Assembly (NCBI GenBank): GCA_947174735.1
Contig: CAMWKC010000067.1
Location: forward strand, 1-9,571
Direction: 5' to 3'
From: an uncultured Porphyromonadaceae bacterium
Lineage (GTDB): Bacteria; Bacteroidota; Bacteroidia; Bacteroidales; Muribaculaceae
Length of the DNA: 9,571 nt
The notes beneath the pieces are model-generated. The model did no database searches, was not told the DNA's origin, and saw nothing but the letters and a program-made list of their open reading frames with translations. Made by a program: the position numbers and the translations under genes. Within the stretch, counting starts at the first letter, position 1, and the number at the start of each line of letters is the position of its first letter. Shown in pieces: positions 5,328 through 9,571 of this stretch.

Positions 5328-8300
5328 GATTGTTTTTCTTTACGTAGTTTACGACGTATGCGGTGTACACCGTTGCCTGCGAATACACAGTAGAGTACGG
5401 GTACGAACAGAAGTGTCAGAATTGTAGAGAAAGTAAGACCACCGATAACCGCTGTACCCATAGGACGCCACATCTCAGCTCCCTGACCTGTACCGATAGC
5501 CATAGGTACCATACCGAGAATAGTGGTGAGGGTGGTCATGACTACAGGACGCAGACGTGAACGGCCGCCGTCGATAACGGCTGTGCGGATACCCATGCCA
5601 CGTTCACGGTTAAGAGTGATATAGTCGATAAGTACGATACCGTTCTTAACCACAATACCGATAAGCATGATAGCGCCGATCATCGACATAACGTTGAGTG
5701 TATGACCTGTAAGCCAGAGTATGATGAACACACCCGAGAAGGCGAACAGCAGTGAGGTCATGATAATACCGGGATAGGTGAGAGATTCGAACTGGGCCGC
5801 CATAACAACATATACCAATATGACGATAAGTATACCGAGAAGCAAAAGGTCGCTGAACGAATCCTGCTGGTCTTCGTAGCTTCCCGAAAGACCTATGATA
5901 ATACCCGAGGGCAGGTGCATATTGTCGATTTCAGCCTGTGCGTTCGCCACTACCTGGCTCAGAGGCACACCGTCCACAACTGCCGAGACAGTGATAAGAC
6001 GTTCGCGGTCCTTACGTTCGATAGTAGGAGGTGTGAAACGCTGTACCACCTTACCGAGCTCTTTGAGTTTGACACCCTTACCTGTGGGAGTATAGATGAC
6101 GATATTCTCAAGGTCTTCGATACTGGTACGTGCATCAGGGTCATACATAACCTTAATGTCGTATTCCTCACCATCTTCGCGGAATTGTGAAGCTGTCGAA
6201 CCGTTGATACGGTTGCGCAGGTAGTAAGCCGCTGTCTGGAGGTTAAGTCCGTAGAGTGCAAGTTTCTCGCGGTCAAAGTCAACCTGATATTCCGGCTGGT
6301 AGTCGGAACGTGATATGGTGATGTCGGCTGTACCCTCTATGCCTGCGAGGATCTGTTTGAGGTCACGGGCTACTGAGTCGGTAGCTGTGAAATCGTAGCC
6401 GTAGATTTCGAAGTCTACGGTGCTCTGACCTCCCATGCCCTGATTACGTCCGCCGCCTACGTTGACCTGTGCCTTACGGAATTCCGGATAACCACGCTCT
6501 ATGTCCTTACGCATCTGGGCGGCTATTTCCTTGATACCGCGTTTACGCTTGCCGGGATCGGAGAGGCGGATATTCATTGAAATAATGTGCGAGCCGCTTT
6601 CTGAGAGAGAGGCAAATGTATTGTCGGAACTTGCCGGACCGACGGTGTAGCTGATAGCTTCGATTTCAGGATACTCAGCTCTCCACTGTGCGTCAAGACG
6701 GGCCATTGATTCTTTGGCTATCTCAACACGGGTACCTATAGGCAGCTCTATGTTGACACCGAGTCGGCCGTTGTCCGCCGTCGGGAAGAACTCCGTACCT
6801 ACAAATCTCATCAGGAATATCGAACCTACGAATGTGCCGAGACAGATGATGATAGTCACTGTTTTATGACTTATCACCAGGCGCAGCAGTGAGGCGTAAG
6901 CGTTGTCGAAACGGTCAAGTGCTCTCTCAATCGGCACGTAGAGCTTGTCGTAGAGACGTGAATGATGGGTGCTGAGACGAAGCCACTGGCTACAGAGCAT
7001 AGGTGTAAGCGAGAGTGCGCAGGTGGTCGATATAATCATCATGATTGTTACCATCCATCCTAACTGACGGAAAAGCACACCTGTCATACCTGTCACAAGG
7101 GTAAGAGGGAAGAATACCGCTATCAGGGTCAGTGTCGATGCTATTACAGATATTGCCACCTCATTGGTACCGTGTACGGCTGCCTGACGTGGGTCGGCGC
7201 CACGTTCTATATGAGTGGTTACGTTCTCAAGTACCACAATGGCATCGTCAACCACCATACCGATAGATATGGAGAGTGCCGAAAGTGACACGATATTGAG
7301 AGAGTTGCCTGTGGCAAACAGATAGATGAAGGAGGCTATAAGTGATACCGGTATAGTAATGATGATGATGAGGGTAGCTCGCCATCGGCCGAGGAATACG
7401 AATACCACTATCATTACGAACAGCAGAGCGTAGAGCACCGTTTCCTCGAGAGAGGCAATGGTATTGCGGATATTGTCGGAGGTATCGACAATGACACCTA
7501 TCTTTACGTCTGAAGGAAGATTGCGTTGCAGACGCGGCAGCATCTTCATTACCTTTTCGGATATAGCTACCGAGTTGGCACCACTCTGTTTCTGTATGAT
7601 GATCATAGCGCCGGCTTCGCCGCCGATATAGGTCTCCTGTGTACGCTCCTCAAGTGAGTCGTCCACACGTGCCACATCGTGCAGATAAACAATACGGCCG
7701 TTGTATGAGCCTACAGGGAGATTTTCGAGCTGTGACGAATCGTCAAACTCACCCTGTACTCTGAGTGCGTAGGTGTTTGAGCCGACATCGAACGAACCGC
7801 CGGGTACGTTGCGGTTCTCACTTTGTATAATTGCCGAAATGGTTTCGACTGAAAGGTTATATGCTTCCAGACGTGCCGGGTCGACATATACGTGTATCTC
7901 GCGTTTCGGAGCACCTGATATTGATACCGAACCTACACCGTCTACACGTGCCAGCGGGTTGGCTACGTTGTCATCAAGTATCTTATAAAGGCCTGCCATA
8001 CTCTCTTTGGCTGATACGGAGAGCAGACAGATAGGTATCATATCGGTCGAGAACTTGAATATGATAGGATTTTCGCAGTCGTCGGGCAGACTCGATTCTA
8101 CCATGTCAAGTTTGTCCCGGACATCGTTTGTAAGTACATCAATGTCGTAGCCGTATTCGAATTCAAGGGTTATGACTGATGTGTTCTCGCGGCTTTGCGA
8201 TGTGATGTGCTTGAGATGTTCTACCGAGTTAAGCGTGTTCTCAAGAGGTTTGGTTACGTTCTGCTCTATATCCGATGCCGACGCTCCGGGGTATATGGTT

Positions 8301-8443
8301 ATGACCATAATGGTGTTTGTGTCGATATCGGGATAGAGGTCAATGGGAAGTTTGGCCAGTGAGAAGAGTCCGAGTATGATGACTGTGATAAAACACAGTG
8401 TGGTCATAATGGGACGCTTGACGGCCGCGCCGTATAAACTCAT
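5324..8443 (-). CDS. RND-family efflux pump, inner-membrane permease (AcrB/MexB-like)
   Basis: Proton-driven antiporter of the inner membrane that exports drugs, bile acids or similar compounds through an adaptor and outer-membrane channel. The 1039 residues match the usual length (about 1030-1050). Twelve membrane segments can be read: about 13-30, 336-352, 357-377, 383-406, 430-452, 463-481, 528-546, 866-885, 890-910, 916-940, 968-985 and 996-1022. Two large periplasmic loops follow segments 1 and 7. The proton relay is complete: D399-D400 in GMVVDDAIVVLEN (segment 4) and K933 in IVVKNGIVLID (segment 10). This Asp-Asp/Lys set is the pattern of the hydrophobe/amphiphile (HAE) group; heavy-metal exporters of the CusA/CzcA type differ there. 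A Gly-rich stretch (GGGRNQGMGG, 663-672) lies in the second periplasmic loop. The C-terminus ends in a basic tail. It starts 69 bases after the adaptor gene, with no recognisable promoter between, and ends overlapping the PII-like start. The substrate cannot be read from sequence. Confidence 0.96.
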   Translation of the reverse strand: MSLYGAAVKRPIMTTLCFITVIILGLFSLAKLPIDLYPDIDTNTIMVITIYPGASASDIEQNVTKPLENTLNSVEHLKHITSQSRENTSVITLEFEYGYDIDVLTNDVRDKLDMVESSLPDDCENPIIFKFSTDMIPICLLSVSAKESMAGLYKILDDNVANPLARVDGVGSVSISGAPKREIHVYVDPARLEAYNLSVETISAIIQSENRNVPGGSFDVGSNTYALRVQGEFDDSSQLENLPVGSYNGRIVYLHDVARVDDSLEERTQETYIGGEAGAMIIIQKQSGANSVAISEKVMKMLPRLQRNLPSDVKIGVIVDTSDNIRNTIASLEETVLYALLFVMIVVFVFLGRWRATLIIIITIPVSLIASFIYLFATGNSLNIVSLSALSISIGMVVDDAIVVLENVTTHIERGADPRQAAVHGTNEVAISVIASTLTLIAVFFPLTLVTGMTGVLFRQLGWMVTIMMIISTTCALSLTPMLCSQWLRLSTHHSRLYDKLYVPIERALDRFDNAYASLLRLVISHKTVTIIICLGTFVGSIFLMRFVGTEFFPTADNGRLGVNIELPIGTRVEIAKESMARLDAQWRAEYPEIEAISYTVGPASSDNTFASLSESGSHIISMNIRLSDPGKRKRGIKEIAAQMRKDIERGYPEFRKAQVNVGGGRNQGMGGQSTVDFEIYGYDFTATDSVARDLKQILAGIEGTADITISRSDYQPEYQVDFDREKLALYGLNLQTAAYYLRNRINGSTASQFREDGEEYDIKVMYDPDARTSIEDLENIVIYTPTGKGVKLKELGKVVQRFTPPTIERKDRERLITVSAVVDGVPLSQVVANAQAEIDNMHLPSGIIIGLSGSYEDQQDSFSDLLLLGILIVILVYVVMAAQFESLTYPGIIMTSLLFAFSGVFIILWLTGHTLNVMSMIGAIMLIGIVVKNGIVLIDYITLNRERGMGIRTAVIDGGRSRLRPVVMTTLTTILGMVPMAIGTGQGAEMWRPMGTAVIGGLTFSTILTLLFVPVLYCVFAGNGVHRIRRKLRKEKQS

Positions 8444-8512
8444 GGTTATGTGAAGTATATGTTACGTGACGAAGGGAGTTAGATTATAGAAATTGTCTGT
8501 GCAGAGCGGGGA

Positions 8513-9571
8513 TTATTTGTCGAGTATCTGCACCTCGATTCCGTCAGCCAGACGTGACTGGTCGGTAATGACAGCAAGATCACCGTCGTTCAGACCGTCG
8601 AGTATCTCGTAGGCATCGCCGAGACGCTGACCAAGTTCGACAAGCCGATAGCTGACTTTTCCATCTTTATAGACATATACATAGTGATTGCCGGAACCTG
8701 GTTGCTTAATTACAGCGCGGTCGGGTACCACTACGTGTTCGGCACTACCCAGACTGAGATGTACACGGCCGAACATGCCGGGAAGTATGCGGCTGTCAGA
8801 GTTAGGAAGTGTAACCTCGACACCGAATGTGCGTGATGACGGGTCGACTGTGGGAGAGACGAGGCTGACACGGCCGTCGAATGTTTCATTACCGTAAGTA
8901 TCGAATGTCACACTCGCCGGCATACCGACGTGTATCTTTGAGTAATCTGATTCAGTAACGTTAATTACAATCTTAACCGGCTGCACACGGGCTACGGTAA
9001 GTACCGGCAGTGCACCGGTCATATCGCCCGGGTCATAATTGCGTGCTGTGACGATACCGTTGATAGGTGAAGTAAGCACAGTATTCTCGGTTACATTGCG
9101 TAGAGCGCGTTCGGCATTGGCAAGTGTGTTGCGTGCATTGGTAAGCTGCAGCTCCATCTGGTCGAGAGCCTGACGTGTGCCGCCGCCGATATTAAACAGC
9201 TCAAGAGCGCGGTCATAGTCACGTTGTACATTAGCAAGCGCAGCCTTGGCGTTATCAACCTGTAGCTGGTAGGAAGTGATGTTGACATCGTCAAGCACTA
9301 CGAGACGCTGTCCTTTGGATACGCGCATACCCTCATCAACAAGAATCTCTTTTATACGGTTAGACATGTTGGCTGAGATGTTGTTGATAATTTCCGGCTC
9401 GACTGTGGCTGTATAGACACCGTTCTGGTCTACCTGGCGTGAGTGTACAGCTTCGACTCTTACCAAAGGCAGTTGTTCGGCATTCTCTTCTGCTGCTTTG
9501 TCAGACTTGCCGCCGGAGCAAGCCGTAAGTACGGTAAGCATTGAGGCTGCCAAGGCGGTATATACGAAACT
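8513..9571 (-). CDS. Periplasmic adaptor lipoprotein of the RND efflux system (AcrA/MexA-like membrane fusion protein), 5' end outside the window
   Basis: Bridges the inner-membrane pump to an outer-membrane channel. The reading frame stays open to the high-coordinate edge: 352 codons plus stop are visible. The residues before the in-frame TTG at 9553 (SFVYTA) continue the hydrophobic core of a lipoprotein signal, so the true start lies a few codons beyond the window. Neither that TTG nor the ATG at residue 11 of the visible frame leaves a full signal peptide. The lipobox is LTAC (Cys at visible residue 18). Then come a beta-barrel/lipoyl half (IKEILVDEGMRVSKGQ, about 73-88), the alpha-helical hairpin (about 97-160, with a Gly-rich turn around 129-131), the second lipoyl half (TVLTSPINGIVTARNYDPG, about 164-182), a beta-barrel domain (about 196-275) and the membrane-proximal domain (about 276-352). 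Family members are usually 340-400 residues. It heads the visible part of the operon, so the promoter and any regulator or TolC homologue lie off the edge. Confidence 0.95.
   Translation of the reverse strand, partial: SFVYTALAASMLTVLTACSGGKSDKAAEENAEQLPLVRVEAVHSRQVDQNGVYTATVEPEIINNISANMSNRIKEILVDEGMRVSKGQRLVVLDDVNITSYQLQVDNAKAALANVQRDYDRALELFNIGGGTRQALDQMELQLTNARNTLANAERALRNVTENTVLTSPINGIVTARNYDPGDMTGALPVLTVARVQPVKIVINVTESDYSKIHVGMPASVTFDTYGNETFDGRVSLVSPTVDPSSRTFGVEVTLPNSDSRILPGMFGRVHLSLGSAEHVVVPDRAVIKQPGSGNHYVYVYKDGKVSYRLVELGQRLGDAYEILDGLNDGDLAVITDQSRLADGIEVQILDK

Noticed and set aside
5324..8443. Heavy-metal (CusA/CzcA-type) identity for the RND pump, suggested by its PII-like neighbour
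   Set aside because: The membrane segment 4 motif VVDDAIVVLEN and the lysine K933 in segment 10 match the drug/amphiphile group. Without substrate data, a metal role would rest only on the neighbour.
8444..8512. TATAAT-like hexamer on the minus strand in the gap before the pump gene (around 8482-8489)
   Set aside because: The Bacteroidota primary sigma factor does not use the E. coli -10 box, there is no TTTG/TAnnTTTG pair here, and the gap is short within an obvious operon.
1..9571. A hidden defence, mobile or secondary-metabolite system
   Set aside because: Every gene over 90 codons with a plausible product belongs to a known housekeeping or efflux family. No transposase, integrase, terminal repeats, att-like repeats, CRISPR repeats or tRNA genes were seen, and base composition looks even across the window.

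Overview
The window is a gene-dense piece of a Bacteroidota chromosome. It most likely comes from the order Bacteroidales, and a gut Muribaculaceae-like genome would fit, though the family is an inference. The evidence is threefold. Two promoters match the Bacteroidota pattern (TTTG, about 19 bp, TAnnTTTG) rather than the E. coli type, and Shine-Dalgarno sequences are not prominent. PheS carries a four-cysteine insertion that I associate with Bacteroidetes. The operon pairs a DUF4369/TlpA-like lipoprotein and an RND pump with a PII-like protein. All eight genes lie on the minus strand, so transcription runs from high to low coordinates. There are no mobile elements, RNA genes, CRISPR arrays or stretches over 300 bases without a gene.

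Layout in the direction of transcription. (1) 9571-5034 is an efflux operon: a periplasmic adaptor lipoprotein (its start lies beyond the window edge), an inner-membrane RND pump of the AcrB/MexB type, and a 97-residue PII-like protein whose start overlaps the pump stop as ATGA. No outer-membrane TolC-type gene is inside the window; it may lie upstream. The operon ends at a strong stem-loop terminator (4937-4973). (2) 4871-2121 holds a thioredoxin-like lipoprotein and an AMP-forming acyl-CoA synthetase, 48 bases apart, probably read from a promoter whose -33 element falls in the loop of the preceding terminator. (3) 2037-1 holds pheS, nth and the first 112 codons of a class I/II aminotransferase, separated by 27 and 4 bases and read from a second promoter of the same type in front of pheS. 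These are household functions: phenylalanyl-tRNA charging, repair of oxidised pyrimidines and amino-acid transamination.

The efflux operon would take compounds from the inner membrane and periplasm and hand them to an outer-membrane channel, driven by protons through the conserved Asp-Asp/Lys relay. The PII-like protein is the least understood member and the best candidate for follow-up, because it could couple pump activity to a small-molecule or metal signal. I found no clearly new multi-gene system; most of the window is ordinary core genome.
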